Below are positions 55,739-64,000 of a stretch of DNA of 64,000 nt, one piece after another. The notes beneath the pieces were generated by a model. That model did no database searches and was not told where the DNA came from. It saw only the letters and a list, made by a program, of their open reading frames with translations. Each line of letters opens with the position of its first letter. Position 1 is the stretch's first letter. The translations under genes were made by a program, and so were the position numbers. This stretch comes from Sulfurimonas sp. SAG-AH-194-C21 (lineage in GTDB: Bacteria; Campylobacterota; Campylobacteria; Campylobacterales; Sulfurimonadaceae): contig NZ_JAEMVC010000006.1 of assembly GCF_029215985.1 (NCBI RefSeq), positions 31,961 to 95,960 on the forward strand, written 5' to 3'.

Positions 55739-57538
55739 TTAAAGAAGATTTTTCTTTATCCAGTACGAAAGTACATAGAGTCCCCATATATGCTGTTTAA
55801 AAGCACCTCTTGAAGCACCCAGTATATACTCATCTAAGACTCTTTCTCTAAACAGACCTGTTTCTTTGTTGACTTCTTTTATAAGTTGTATTCTTTTTGA
55901 GTTTATAAGATACTCCATATAAGGATTTGCAAAACCTTTTTTCTTGCGTTGCAATATCTTCTCATCGAGTTTTCCTCTCATCACATTTTTAAGTAGCACT
56001 TTAGTTACTCCATCTTCATAACGGAGTTTAGGGTCTAAGCTAAAAACAGTCTCAACAAGTTTATGGTCTAAAAAAGGAGTGCGTGACTCGATGGAGTGTG
56101 CCATACTTACACGGTCAAGCTTTGTCAAAAAGTGTTCCGCCTGAAAGATGTTTAGGTCGATGTAGCTGTACCAGATAGACTCATCTGTATGCTCAGAGTT
56201 TATAAATCTCTCTCTATACTTTCGAAGATACTTCAAACTAGCATTATCTTTTACATTTCTTTTCATCAGATCATTTTTTTGCAGGTCTGAAAAGCTCTCT
56301 CCACTTGTACGAAAAAGAAGAGTCTCATCAAAAATACGTTTATACCATTCCCACTCTCTATTGTTTGAAAAATTTGCACGAAAGTACTTCTTTAACCAAT
56401 TTTTATGGAGTAAATTTCCTGCAGATTCAATGTCAAGATACTCAAAGTACTGTCTGTATCCCAAGAAGAGTTCATCACTTCCCTCTCCACTCAGCACAAC
56501 CTTATGCCCATCAGCTTTTATCTTCTCAAACAATAGATAAAGAGGAACTACTGCAGGGTCATTAAGAGGTTGATCCATAGTATCTAAAACTCTATCACTC
56601 GCTTGTATAAACGCAGCTTCATCTATCTCTACAGCAGTATTACTAATACCTAAAAAGTCAGCTGTGGTTTTTGCATTTTCGCGCTCATCATACTTTGCGA
56701 ACTCTTTATATCCGAGTGTATATGTTGGTAAATTTAAACCTTGTTTCTTAGCATAGTAGTTTATAGTCGCACTATCTATTCCACCTGAGAGAAGAGATGC
56801 AGTTGATGCTTCACTGTGCAGACGTAACTCCATTGACTCTTCTAAAGCCTGCTCTATTTTTGAAACTGCCTCTTCTTTACTTGTTATTATATTTACTTTA
56901 GTAGATAAAATATCATAATATCTTTGGATATTCAAAGTATTATCTTTATAAACGCCATACTCACCCGCAGCTAAAGTTTTGATGTCTTGAAAAAAAGTAT
57001 AAGGTGGCGTTGGTGCTAAAAAAGAGAGGTAAGAAAGAAGAGCGTCTTCATCCATCTGCACTTTTTTCAAAAAAGGAACAAGTGCTTTTATCTCTGAAGC
57101 AAAAACAAAAGAATCAGCATTTAGATAATAAAGAGGTTTTTTGCCAAGTCTATCACGAAAAAGGTAAAGTGTATCCCCATCAAGTAATGCGATAGCGAAC
57201 ATCCCTTGAAGATGACTTACAAACGAAACTCCCCATTTGAGATATGCTGCGATGATTACTTCTGTATCACCCTGCGTTTTAAACTCATACTCTAGCTCTT
57301 GTTTTAACTCGTTAAAGTTATAAATCTCACCATTAAAGGAGAGTAAAATATTTTTATGTTTTAAAGGTTGATGTGAGCGATGATGTGAATCTTGGATACT
57401 TAAACGATGATGTGCAAAAAAAAGTCTCTCATTTTGGACAATTCCACAGTAATCAGGGCCACGATGTGCAAGTTTTGCAAGGGCATTTTTTGCTAAGTTC
57501 TCATTGTATTGACCAAGTATTCCAAATATTGCACACAT
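55739..57538 (-). CDS. asnB: asparagine synthetase (glutamine-hydrolysing)
   Basis: A 599-residue class II glutamine amidotransferase/synthetase. C2 (MCAIFGILG) is the catalytic nucleophile; RGPDYCG, FNGEIYN and RDRLGKKPLYY complete the glutaminase. The synthetase has the P-loop LLSGGIDSATINYYAK and SGEGSDELFLGY. Relatives that act on peptides or sugar polymers exist, but no cluster suggests this. Confidence 0.93.
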   Translation of the reverse strand: MCAIFGILGQYNENLAKNALAKLAHRGPDYCGIVQNERLFFAHHRLSIQDSHHRSHQPLKHKNILLSFNGEIYNFNELKQELEYEFKTQGDTEVIIAAYLKWGVSFVSHLQGMFAIALLDGDTLYLFRDRLGKKPLYYLNADSFVFASEIKALVPFLKKVQMDEDALLSYLSFLAPTPPYTFFQDIKTLAAGEYGVYKDNTLNIQRYYDILSTKVNIITSKEEAVSKIEQALEESMELRLHSEASTASLLSGGIDSATINYYAKKQGLNLPTYTLGYKEFAKYDERENAKTTADFLGISNTAVEIDEAAFIQASDRVLDTMDQPLNDPAVVPLYLLFEKIKADGHKVVLSGEGSDELFLGYRQYFEYLDIESAGNLLHKNWLKKYFRANFSNNREWEWYKRIFDETLLFRTSGESFSDLQKNDLMKRNVKDNASLKYLRKYRERFINSEHTDESIWYSYIDLNIFQAEHFLTKLDRVSMAHSIESRTPFLDHKLVETVFSLDPKLRYEDGVTKVLLKNVMRGKLDEKILQRKKKGFANPYMEYLINSKRIQLIKEVNKETGLFRERVLDEYILGASRGAFKQHIWGLYVLSYWIKKNLL

Positions 57539-57657
57539 AAATTTTTACCTTTCTTGTAGTTAAATCATATAAACATACTATATTAACATCTTTTTCGATG
57601 ATAATTTGATATACTCTATAATAAAATCTAATAATTTAATGGATTCAAGCAGTAAAT

Positions 57658-59511
57658 ATGATAGAAACAACTAGTCTTATCACAACTGATATATTAAAAT
57701 CATTCTCAGAAACTGCCAAAAAACAAGGCTTAATTAAGTCTAAATTATATGCTCAGATAAATACTATAACAACCCTTATTAAAGATGCTGATTCAGACTT
57801 TGTAGAAGTACCAAAAAATGACCTTCATAACTACAAATCTGAAGATGTTATGTGTAATGAAGATATAGAATTTAAACAAGAGTATCATATTGATATAAAA
57901 CCTAAAGATCAGAACTATCACTTTCACCAGATATTCACTACCATAGTGTTTAATGATGATAAGACTTCCGTCTCCCTACTTATAAAAAAAGGCTCAAGAC
58001 TAAAGTACCACCCTGGGCTTTTTAATGACTTTTTAAACTATATCAGAGAACAAATGATTAAATCTAAGATTATGGTGTATCTTTTTGATACAGATTATAA
58101 AGAGGGTATTAAAGAGCTTGTTAATGTAATAGAAAAAATCAAAATTCTAACATTTAAAGAAGATAAAAAGATACTACTTAGTCAAGGTTTTGAAGCTATA
58201 AAATCTGTACAAGCATCTACTGTTATGCATATCCAAGAAAAAAATGATGTAGATTTAGATTCTAATGAGCAAATCAACTATGCCGATAGAGGATTTTTAC
58301 TTAACTGTATAGAGGGAGAAGAGCTCTTTGAGTTTCTAAAACCTCAGCAGGGTAAAAATGGAAGATCTTGCACTGGAAAAATAATTGAAGAAGAGATTAT
58401 TAACCTTGATGCAAAACCAACATTTACAGTCGATGACAATATTGAAATCCAAGATAGTTATGAAAATATCAAATATTTAGCAACAAAAAGTGGTTATCTC
58501 GTAAAAAATGGAAATCAGTACGAAGTCTCTAACAGTATAAATATAGGAGAAATATCCTTTAAAACTACAGGCACTATAGATAGCGATCTTGACACTGAAA
58601 TATCTATAAATGTTGTTAAAGAAGATCCTCTTGAAGATGCCATAGAAAAAGGGATGAATGTAAAAGTTCAAAACCTCTCCATCACTGGTAGTATCGGACC
58701 AAGCACAACGGTCGAAGCACGCACAATCTCTGTAACAGGTCAAACACATCAAGAGTCTTTGATAAAATGTGTAAATGCTAACATCAAAATTCATAAGGGA
58801 AAAATAACTGGACGTGAAGTCATTGTTGATATCCTCGATGGAGGAGATATTATTGCAGACACTGCCATTATTAAAAATGCTATGAGTGGGAAAATTAGAG
58901 CCAAAACCATTGATATTGAAATCCTTGGTTCTCATGTAATAATGGAAGCTTCTGAGTATATTGAGATCCAAACTATAAAAGGTGAAGAAAATAAGTTTAT
59001 CTTTGAGTCCTCAGTAGGTAGTGCTTTTAACACAAACAAAAAAGATAATACAAAGTACATCAAAAAACTAAGAGCTGAGTTAAATGACTTAATACGCATT
59101 TTTAACGAGTCCACTCTTAAACTCAAAAAGAACTTAGAGCCCTGTGCAAAAATAACAGCATACATAATAAAAAAACAAAAAGAAGGTGTAAAAATACCTC
59201 CCGATGTAGTTAAAAAATTTAAACTCTGCAAGGTCATGAAAGTTAACTATCAAAAGATAAAAGAAGAGTTAGCCTACAAAAAGAAACAATATAATGAAGA
59301 ACAAAAAAACACCTCTCTCAATACGAAAAATATACAAGATGCACAGATTGTACTAGGTCAAGTACTCCGTGGGTATAACTATATACAGTATAAACTAGAT
59401 AAACCGAACATCGAGATAGAGCTAAGAACAAATAGCGATATGAAAGGAAAAACTTTTCAACTCAAAGAGGATGACGAAGGAATACTTAGAATTGTTAACA
59501 TAAACTTCTAA
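57658..59511 (+). CDS. FapA (DUF342) family protein
   Basis: A 617-residue protein with the FapA/DUF342 domain: an N-terminal extension (1-190), the conserved ADRGFLLNCIEGEELFEFLKP...QGKNGRSCTGK core (about 215-245), a long beta-helix region (about 280-450), then a coiled coil (460-560). Family members affect flagellar assembly or cell polarity. FapA means flagellar assembly protein A-like, but no flagellar gene is near. Confidence 0.82.
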   Translation: MIETTSLITTDILKSFSETAKKQGLIKSKLYAQINTITTLIKDADSDFVEVPKNDLHNYKSEDVMCNEDIEFKQEYHIDIKPKDQNYHFHQIFTTIVFNDDKTSVSLLIKKGSRLKYHPGLFNDFLNYIREQMIKSKIMVYLFDTDYKEGIKELVNVIEKIKILTFKEDKKILLSQGFEAIKSVQASTVMHIQEKNDVDLDSNEQINYADRGFLLNCIEGEELFEFLKPQQGKNGRSCTGKIIEEEIINLDAKPTFTVDDNIEIQDSYENIKYLATKSGYLVKNGNQYEVSNSINIGEISFKTTGTIDSDLDTEISINVVKEDPLEDAIEKGMNVKVQNLSITGSIGPSTTVEARTISVTGQTHQESLIKCVNANIKIHKGKITGREVIVDILDGGDIIADTAIIKNAMSGKIRAKTIDIEILGSHVIMEASEYIEIQTIKGEENKFIFESSVGSAFNTNKKDNTKYIKKLRAELNDLIRIFNESTLKLKKNLEPCAKITAYIIKKQKEGVKIPPDVVKKFKLCKVMKVNYQKIKEELAYKKKQYNEEQKNTSLNTKNIQDAQIVLGQVLRGYNYIQYKLDKPNIEIELRTNSDMKGKTFQLKEDDEGILRIVNINF

Positions 59512-59591
59512 GGTTAACATTTCTAATTTAGTCAGCTTATAGGATTTATAGTGTAGAATTATATAATTAAATTTAACACAAAGATAATATT

Positions 59592-59888
59592 ATGGAAAAT
59601 TCAGAGATTGTAGAAACTAAAAAAATTGACTTTGACAATATGAGTCCAATTCAAAAAATAAATGCTATTGATGTAATTATCGATGAAAAGATTAGAGATT
59701 TTTTACAAGCGGATAATGGCGACTTAGACTTTATTGACCTTAAAGAAGCGAATGGCTTAACAGATGTTTATATCTCTTATGTTGGTGCTTGTGGTTCATG
59801 TGATAGTTCAGGTGGAACACTTACTTCTATTCAGAGAATTTTAAACGGACAACTTGAAACAAACGACATTAGAGTTTTCGCGATATAA
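59592..59888 (+). CDS. NifU-like iron-sulfur scaffold protein
   Basis: A 98-residue protein matching the NifU C-terminal domain: INAIDVIIDEKIRDFLQADNGD...VYISYVGACGSCDSSGGTLTSI, with C67 and C70 forming the CxxC that carries a transient [4Fe-4S] cluster between two monomers. Relatives deliver clusters to apo-proteins. It starts an operon with an unknown gene four bases later. Confidence 0.88.
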   Translation: MENSEIVETKKIDFDNMSPIQKINAIDVIIDEKIRDFLQADNGDLDFIDLKEANGLTDVYISYVGACGSCDSSGGTLTSIQRILNGQLETNDIRVFAI

Positions 59889-59892
59889 CTAG

Positions 59893-60327
59893 ATGGGTGG
59901 TTTTGAAGGTGGCGATGAGGGTGGATTCTGGGATGTAGATGCTATTGATGTTTTAATAGCAAAGCAGAACGGCCCTAAACTTACATCAAAAAAGCAAGCA
60001 AAAGTTATTATAGAGACTAAAAACTCTGCTTATAGCATCAAAGATGACTCTAGCATCAGTATAGTACCTCACAACTCTACAACCTTTACCATAGAAGGTT
60101 GTGATGAGACTCCCTTGGAATCAAATACCATTTACAAAACATATAAAGCACTTGTCGAACTGACATGTGACTCTGATATCGTGGATTTTTTTTATGAGCA
60201 TAAAGTTGTACTCACAAAATACACTCCTGATTCAAGTAGCCTGAGCTTTTTAGTTTTAGTAAAAGAGCTCTGTAACCTAGTTTTAAGTGAGTGTGAACTT
60301 CAAACTATAAAAGAAGCTGCACTTTAA
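59893..60327 (+). CDS. unknown protein downstream of NifU-like
   Basis: A 144-residue soluble protein, opening with MGGFEGGDEGGFWDVDAIDV. No motif recognised. It is almost directly joined to the NifU-like gene, so a link to iron-sulfur assembly is possible. Its end overlaps the convergent gene by four bases. Confidence 0.7.
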   Translation: MGGFEGGDEGGFWDVDAIDVLIAKQNGPKLTSKKQAKVIIETKNSAYSIKDDSSISIVPHNSTTFTIEGCDETPLESNTIYKTYKALVELTCDSDIVDFFYEHKVVLTKYTPDSSSLSFLVLVKELCNLVLSECELQTIKEAAL

Positions 60328-60704
60328 AGATCAGGTACCATCTTCTCGAACTCATCCAAGACATTTTTTATATTTTGTTTTTGAGTAATTTCTGATAGAT
60401 CTGCCTTAACAACATTACACTCAGCGACGATACCTTTAAAAACTTCTTCTTTTACACTCTTGATATTACCATACATAAAGATATACTCTTCACATTCATA
60501 AGTTTCTGAAATGTCTATTATCAACTCTTTTAAAAGTTCTGATTCTTCACTGTCTAAAGAGCATATCTGCAAGACATTCCACATTTTATACTCAAAATCT
60601 TCTAAGTTACTATCATCTTTACCATAGAGTATGACAATCAATGGTACAAAGTTTGAAGTGATACCTGCTGGTGTAAAGTGATATGAGAATTTTTGTTTTT
60701 TCAT
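60324..60704 (-). CDS. unknown small protein
   Basis: A 126-residue acidic protein with no signal peptide or recognised motif. It has an LKELIIDISETYECEEYIFMYG stretch in two overlapping parts and single cysteines. Convergent with the previous gene. Confidence 0.65.
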   Translation of the reverse strand: MKKQKFSYHFTPAGITSNFVPLIVILYGKDDSNLEDFEYKMWNVLQICSLDSEESELLKELIIDISETYECEEYIFMYGNIKSVKEEVFKGIVAECNVVKADLSEITQKQNIKNVLDEFEKMVPDL

Positions 60705-60818
60705 TGTATATAACCTTCTAATATAATTATACCTTTTTTAAAATAAATAATTTAAATAGCAGTAACAGATATACTAGCTATAATTTGAAATATTATCTAT
60801 AATTTTTAAAGGCTTATT

Positions 60819-61244
60819 TTGAGTTACACATCTTGGTTCAAAGAACATGCAGACAAACATAAAATCATTGTTACAAAACTTCTGAAAAAAAACTATACAA
60901 AAGAACAGATCATAGACTACTTTGACTTTGATAACATGATAAAAGAAGAAAATGATTTTTGTCCACTTTACAAGGACAATAAAAAATGCCATGATATGGA
61001 AAAACTCAACTGTTATCTCTGTGCCTGTCCAAACTTTCGTTTTGATGATAAAGGTATAAAAAAAGTAGGCCAAAACACACAGTTTAGTTTTTGTGACATA
61101 GAGTCGAAAGATGGTAGACAAGGTGTTTATGGTGATAAGATTCACCAAGACTGCTCTAAATGTGGTGTTCCTCATCATCGCTCTTATGTAGAAAAGCATT
61201 TTGATTTAGAGTGGACTAGCGCTATGAAGCAGTGTATCCTCTAA
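60819..61244 (+). CDS. cysteine-rich small domain protein
   Basis: A 141-residue protein with nine or so Cys in the order FCPLY...KKCHDMEKLNCYLCACPNF...FCDIES...DCSKCGVPHH, the Cys-rich small domain (metal-binding) of unknown action. The N-terminal 45 residues form a helical segment. The start is TTG at 60819 behind AAAGG. It precedes a kinase and a CobD-like gene. The family is sometimes found with cobalamin genes, so this is taken as context only. Confidence 0.75.
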   Translation: MSYTSWFKEHADKHKIIVTKLLKKNYTKEQIIDYFDFDNMIKEENDFCPLYKDNKKCHDMEKLNCYLCACPNFRFDDKGIKKVGQNTQFSFCDIESKDGRQGVYGDKIHQDCSKCGVPHHRSYVEKHFDLEWTSAMKQCIL

Positions 61245-61246
61245 AA

Positions 61247-62044
61247 ATGGGTGTTAAAACTTTCATCTCTTTAGTAGATGTAAATATTCTTTTTCCTGCC
61301 TTTACATTTACTAAACTTCGGGCAACTTCGGAGGGTATCATTGACACAACCTACATTGTCTCTACAAAAGATAATTCTTATATCCTCAAAAAGTATGAGC
61401 GCGATATAGCTGAGAAGATACATCAAGATAAAAAACTGCTCAAAAAACTCAAAACAGCTGGTTTAAATGTCCCTTCTTTTGTAGCAAGTTCTGATGGTTG
61501 GCACTTGTATGAAAAGTTAAAAGGCAAACAGCCTAAAGATGTTAAGAGTTTTCATATTCAAGCATTGGCAAGATTTATGGCTAAAATGCACAAAAAAACG
61601 GCCAAAATGAGTGCACATTCTAAGTTTATACACCGATATAACATCCAAAATGTCCTCATCTTTACTAAACTAAACTACTTTGCTTATTATAAAAAACTCC
61701 AAGTACTTCGTAACCTCACCCAACAAAATGATGGCATCATTCACGGAGACATTTTTAAAGACAATACCCTCTTTGATGGTGAGAAAATAGGAGTCATAGA
61801 CTTTATAGATGCTGCAAATGGTGAGTTTGTTTTTGACATAGCCGTAGCACTTCTCACTTTTAATACTAACAAAAATAATCCTTACTTCTTAAACCTATTT
61901 TTAAATACCTACAACCAAAAAGCTCCAAAAAAGATACATAAATCACAACTCTTAAAAAACATCAATCTTGCTTCAAAGTTTTATGCCCTACTTCGTATAA
62001 ACAAGTATAAAAACACTTCGCGAGCAAAAGAACTTATATTTTAG
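61247..62044 (+). CDS. small-molecule kinase (homoserine-kinase-II/APH fold)
   Basis: A 265-residue protein of the aminoglycoside-phosphotransferase fold: ATP-binding start DTTYIVST...YILKKYERD, the Brenner motif HGDIFKDNTLFDG (catalytic Asp and Asn) and metal-binding IDFIDAANGEFVFDIAVALL. It resembles type II homoserine kinases (ThrB-like). The ATG at 61247, two bases after the previous stop, is chosen over a GTG inside that gene. With the CobD-like gene nearby, it may phosphorylate threonine for cobalamin side-chain synthesis (inference). Confidence 0.78.
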   Translation: MGVKTFISLVDVNILFPAFTFTKLRATSEGIIDTTYIVSTKDNSYILKKYERDIAEKIHQDKKLLKKLKTAGLNVPSFVASSDGWHLYEKLKGKQPKDVKSFHIQALARFMAKMHKKTAKMSAHSKFIHRYNIQNVLIFTKLNYFAYYKKLQVLRNLTQQNDGIIHGDIFKDNTLFDGEKIGVIDFIDAANGEFVFDIAVALLTFNTNKNNPYFLNLFLNTYNQKAPKKIHKSQLLKNINLASKFYALLRINKYKNTSRAKELIF

Positions 62045-62057
62045 GTAAAATAACAGT

Positions 62058-62264
62058 ATGAATATTCACATAAACCAAGACAACTATGAAAACCTACAAA
62101 ACTTCAAAAAGATTCTCAAAAAAGATGAATCAACTATAATAAATGACGCTCTTGAGGTCTACTTTACAGCACAAAATAAGATTCTTTTAGAAAAGAACCT
62201 TGATAATGAAAATGCAATGACAAACTTAGACTTTGATGAGTTTTGGGATGATGTAGAGATATGA
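62058..62264 (+). CDS. small RHH-like protein
   Basis: A 68-residue protein that begins with a strand MNIHINQDNY and two helices (LQNFKKILKKDESTIINDAL), as in ribbon-helix-helix antitoxins, and an acidic tail NLDFDEFWDDVEI like toxin-binding ends. No toxin follows: the next gene is CobD-like and its start overlaps by ATGA. Confidence 0.55.
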   Translation: MNIHINQDNYENLQNFKKILKKDESTIINDALEVYFTAQNKILLEKNLDNENAMTNLDFDEFWDDVEI

Positions 62265-63268
62265 AACATGGTGCTAATATATATAAATATGCCAAGAGAA
62301 TTGAGTGTGAACCAGAGGACTTAATAGACTTCTCTTCAAACATAAACTTGTATCAACCAGAAATAAACTTTTCACTCTCAAGTACAGAAGTAGCGAAGTA
62401 CCCTGACAGTGAATATAAAGACTTTCGTGGATTTTTAGCACAAAAGTATGCTCTAAAAAAGAGTCAAATAGCTCTCTTTGGTGGTGCGACTTCTGCTATT
62501 TATGAGCTTTTTTCATCACTTAAACGTAAAAATGTCTTTTTATATGCCCCTTTATATGGTGAGTATGAAAAAGCAGCACTGAAAGCGAAAAAAAACATCT
62601 ATAAAATCAACCGTATAGAAGATGAAACGCAGCCTCCACTTGATGACTCCATAGTCGTTTTTGTAAATCCTTCCACACCTGAGGGAATGTACTATGAAAA
62701 CATCAAAGAACTTATGGATAAGTGGATGGAGCTTGATTGTACTATCATTTTAGATGAGAGTTTTTTAGAGTTCCAAGTGTTAGCATCTATGCGAGAAGAG
62801 ATAACTAACTACAAAAAGCTCTACATTATCCAGTCGTTTTCAAAGTTTTACTCTTGTGCGGGTGTTAGAGTCGGAGCTATATTTTCAGACAAAAAAAACA
62901 TCCAAAATCTCCAAACGCCACTTTGGCATCTCTCAAGTTTAGATGTAAACTTTTTAAAACAGCGTTTATCAGATGAAAGTTTTGCACTAAAAAGCCGAGA
63001 GCTTCACAAAACACAAAAAGAAGAGTTAGTAAACATACTCACAGAGTCTAAACTCTTTACAGAGATAGTAGAGAGTGATAGTAACTTTATCCTTACCTAT
63101 ACAGCAGATGGTGAACAGCTTTGGGAAAAACTTTTAGAGCAAAAGATACTTGTACGTAAATGTGCTAGTTTTGACTATCTTAACAACAACTGGCTGCGTT
63201 TCGCTGTTAAGGATAAAGAAGCCCATAAAATACTCAAAGAAATTCTGACTAGTTTATGTAAAATATGA
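62261..63268 (+). CDS. threonine-phosphate decarboxylase-like PLP enzyme (CobD-like)
   Basis: A 335-residue fold-type I PLP enzyme: HGANIYKYAKR and DLIDFSSNINLY at the start are typical of CobD, IDESFLEF-like LDESFLEFQ follows, and the PLP lysine lies in IIQSFSKFYSCAGVRVGA. CobD makes 1-amino-2-propanol phosphate from threonine phosphate for adenosylcobamides. A histidinol-phosphate aminotransferase is the alternative, but the N-terminal motif favours CobD. Confidence 0.85.
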   Translation: MKHGANIYKYAKRIECEPEDLIDFSSNINLYQPEINFSLSSTEVAKYPDSEYKDFRGFLAQKYALKKSQIALFGGATSAIYELFSSLKRKNVFLYAPLYGEYEKAALKAKKNIYKINRIEDETQPPLDDSIVVFVNPSTPEGMYYENIKELMDKWMELDCTIILDESFLEFQVLASMREEITNYKKLYIIQSFSKFYSCAGVRVGAIFSDKKNIQNLQTPLWHLSSLDVNFLKQRLSDESFALKSRELHKTQKEELVNILTESKLFTEIVESDSNFILTYTADGEQLWEKLLEQKILVRKCASFDYLNNNWLRFAVKDKEAHKILKEILTSLCKI

Positions 63269-63287
63269 TATACTAATGTATATACAT
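63269..63287 (+). promoter_or_regulatory. promoter/operator of mazEF
   Basis: A -10 like TATACT (63269-63274) is followed by the perfect 12-bp palindrome ATGTATATACAT (63276-63287). AGGGG lies next. AbrB-type antitoxins commonly repress their own promoter at such sites. Confidence 0.45.
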
Positions 63288-63300
63288 TTAAGGGGCACTC

Positions 63301-63549
63301 ATGACTGCAAAAATATCAAAATGGGGAAATTCAGCTGCAGTTAGATTGCCAAGTGAACTTCTAAAATTCTTATCCCTTCATGTTGGTGATTCAGTTGAAA
63401 TACTCCAAAAAGAAAACTCCATAGAACTTAAAGTCATTGACGATAAACGAACCCAACTTATAGCTGAAGCTAAACGTATTCAAAAGCATGCATATAAAGA
63501 ATATCTAGAGTTAGAAGCAAGCTTATACGATGGACTAGAAGATGTATAA
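63301..63549 (+). CDS. mazE: MazE-like antitoxin (AbrB fold)
   Basis: An 82-residue protein with the SpoVT-AbrB swapped-hairpin domain: KISKWGNSAAVRLPSELLKF (about 4-23) and GDSVEILQKENSIELKVID. The helical tail would bind MazF. It overlaps the mazF start by eight bases. Since mazF is cut, it is probably an orphan antitoxin. Confidence 0.88.
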   Translation: MTAKISKWGNSAAVRLPSELLKFLSLHVGDSVEILQKENSIELKVIDDKRTQLIAEAKRIQKHAYKEYLELEASLYDGLEDV

Positions 63550-63652
63550 ACGCGGTCAAATCGTACTCGTAAATCTTAATCCTCAAAAAAATAGTGAAGC
63601 TGGAAAAATTCGCCCTTGCATTGTAATATCTGACACGGATGTTAATAATATT
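63542..63652 (+). pseudogene. mazF: mazF toxin, disrupted by an insertion sequence
   Basis: The frame begins MYKRGQIVLVNLNPQKNSE then AGKIRPCIVISDTDVNN, the N-terminus of MazF-type mRNA endoribonucleases with the conserved Arg of KIRPC. After codon 37 it runs into the insertion sequence and stops 27 bases later (63679). The remainder of the gene, if kept, would lie beyond the window. Confidence 0.8.
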
Positions 63653-64000
63653 GGCTATGTTCGCATTAAAGGTTGGTAACGCAAACCCCGTCCAGCGAAT
63701 ACAGCTAAAAGCTCTCTAGCCGTTATATCTTTTTCTCTATCAAGTAGTCTCATCCAACCTAAATAACTCTCTAAGTATTTAGTAGCAACACCATGAAAGT
63801 GTTTCATCCACATCTTCAGTCTACTATCGTAAGCATTTACATTTTGAACATGATAGATACCTTCTCGGATATACTCTTTAGCACTTGAATTTATTGTTTC
63901 AAGGGTATAGTGATATTTCTTTGCAAAAGCTTTGTACGAGGTCTTTTTATCACTACAGAGCAGTGTGTCTTTATCAATAATCGGAATGAGGATATCAGCT
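63653..64000 (-). mobile_element. IS1595-family-like insertion sequence, partial
   Basis: Starts at GGCTATGTTCGCATTAAAGG, the presumed terminal inverted repeat, inside mazF. It contains the 3' end of a transposase on the minus strand and continues beyond the window. The other end and the target duplication cannot be seen. Confidence 0.75.
63655..63999 (-). CDS. ISXO2/IS1595-type transposase, C-terminal part
   Basis: Translation from the edge gives DKDTLLCSDKKTSYKAFAKK, then YHVQNVNAYDSRLKMWM and FHGVATKYLESYLGWMRLLD, which matches the end of the DDE/DDN-type ISXO2-like transposase domain. The stop codon lies two bases from the IS tip, as usual in compact insertion sequences. The N-terminal zinc ribbon is outside the window. 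Confidence 0.85.
   Translation of the reverse strand, partial: ADILIPIIDKDTLLCSDKKTSYKAFAKKYHYTLETINSSAKEYIREGIYHVQNVNAYDSRLKMWMKHFHGVATKYLESYLGWMRLLDREKDITARELLAVFAGRGLRYQPLMRT

Noticed and set aside
61232..61246. GTG start for the small-molecule kinase inside the preceding gene
   Set aside because: ATG at 61247 lies two bases after the stop and gives a normal N-terminus; the overlap would add only five residues.

Overview
The window looks like a free-living Campylobacterota chromosome, most like Sulfurimonas or a relative. The base composition is AT-rich. The gene neighbourhoods thrS-infC, recA-eno-(FtsB-like)-AMIN, murB-fliQ-mqnD and cdsA-dxr-tsaD are arranged as in that phylum. A sulfide:quinone-reductase-like enzyme, a TIGR04219 porin-like protein, a FapA protein and several TTG-started core genes fit as well. 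The genus is an inference from protein flavour, not from a marker gene.

Layout. 1-7.8 kb: the end of an alanine-rich coiled-coil gene, a YjbH-family outer-membrane protein, then on the minus strand thrS-infC, a DUF4258/YgiT-zinc-finger toxin-antitoxin-like pair and ilvD. 7.9-8.34 kb: a four-gene tRNA operon (Gly-GCC, Leu-UAA, Cys-GCA, Ser-UGA) behind a near-consensus sigma-70 promoter.

8.3-19.8 kb is an integration hotspot at the 3' end of tRNA-Ser. The tRNA tail is repeated at 17214-17240 and again at 19786-19813, so two elements sit in tandem. Element 1 (8.9 kb) has a tyrosine integrase, an AlpA-like regulator, a TOPRIM primase, a P4/D5-type helicase, a candidate small terminase, an XRE switch protein and a four-gene envelope/secreted-nuclease cargo operon. 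It carries no capsid or tail genes, so it resembles a phage satellite of the P4/PICI kind. Element 2 (2.6 kb) is a remnant with four IS21-like end repeats, a truncated HipB and a HipA-family kinase carrying its own winged-helix domain and an operator-rich promoter. A Fic enzyme follows just outside.

21.5-31 kb: YtoQ, a lysine-rich histone H1-like protein, a bifunctional OlsF-like acyltransferase, bacteriohemerythrin, tiny basic and acidic proteins, a flavin/PLP-oxidase-fold protein, and a three-gene signalling operon (PhnD-like binding protein, histidine kinase, REC-degenerate GGDEF-EAL). 31-45.5 kb is mostly housekeeping: NFACT, thioredoxin, cdsA-dxr-tsaD, tpx, murB-fliQ-mqnD, recA, eno and an AMIN protein, then a LolA-like/RND pair. 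45.5-57.5 kb: an NDH-2-like oxidoreductase, aldehyde dehydrogenase and acetolactate-synthase-like enzyme in one operon, then mgtE, a CNNM/CorC-type protein, SQR, two transporters and asnB. 57.6-63.3 kb: FapA, a NifU-like protein, unknown genes, and a cobalamin-side-chain-like cluster (Cys-rich protein, small-molecule kinase, CobD-like decarboxylase). The window ends in a mazEF module whose mazF is cut by an IS1595-family element that runs off the edge.
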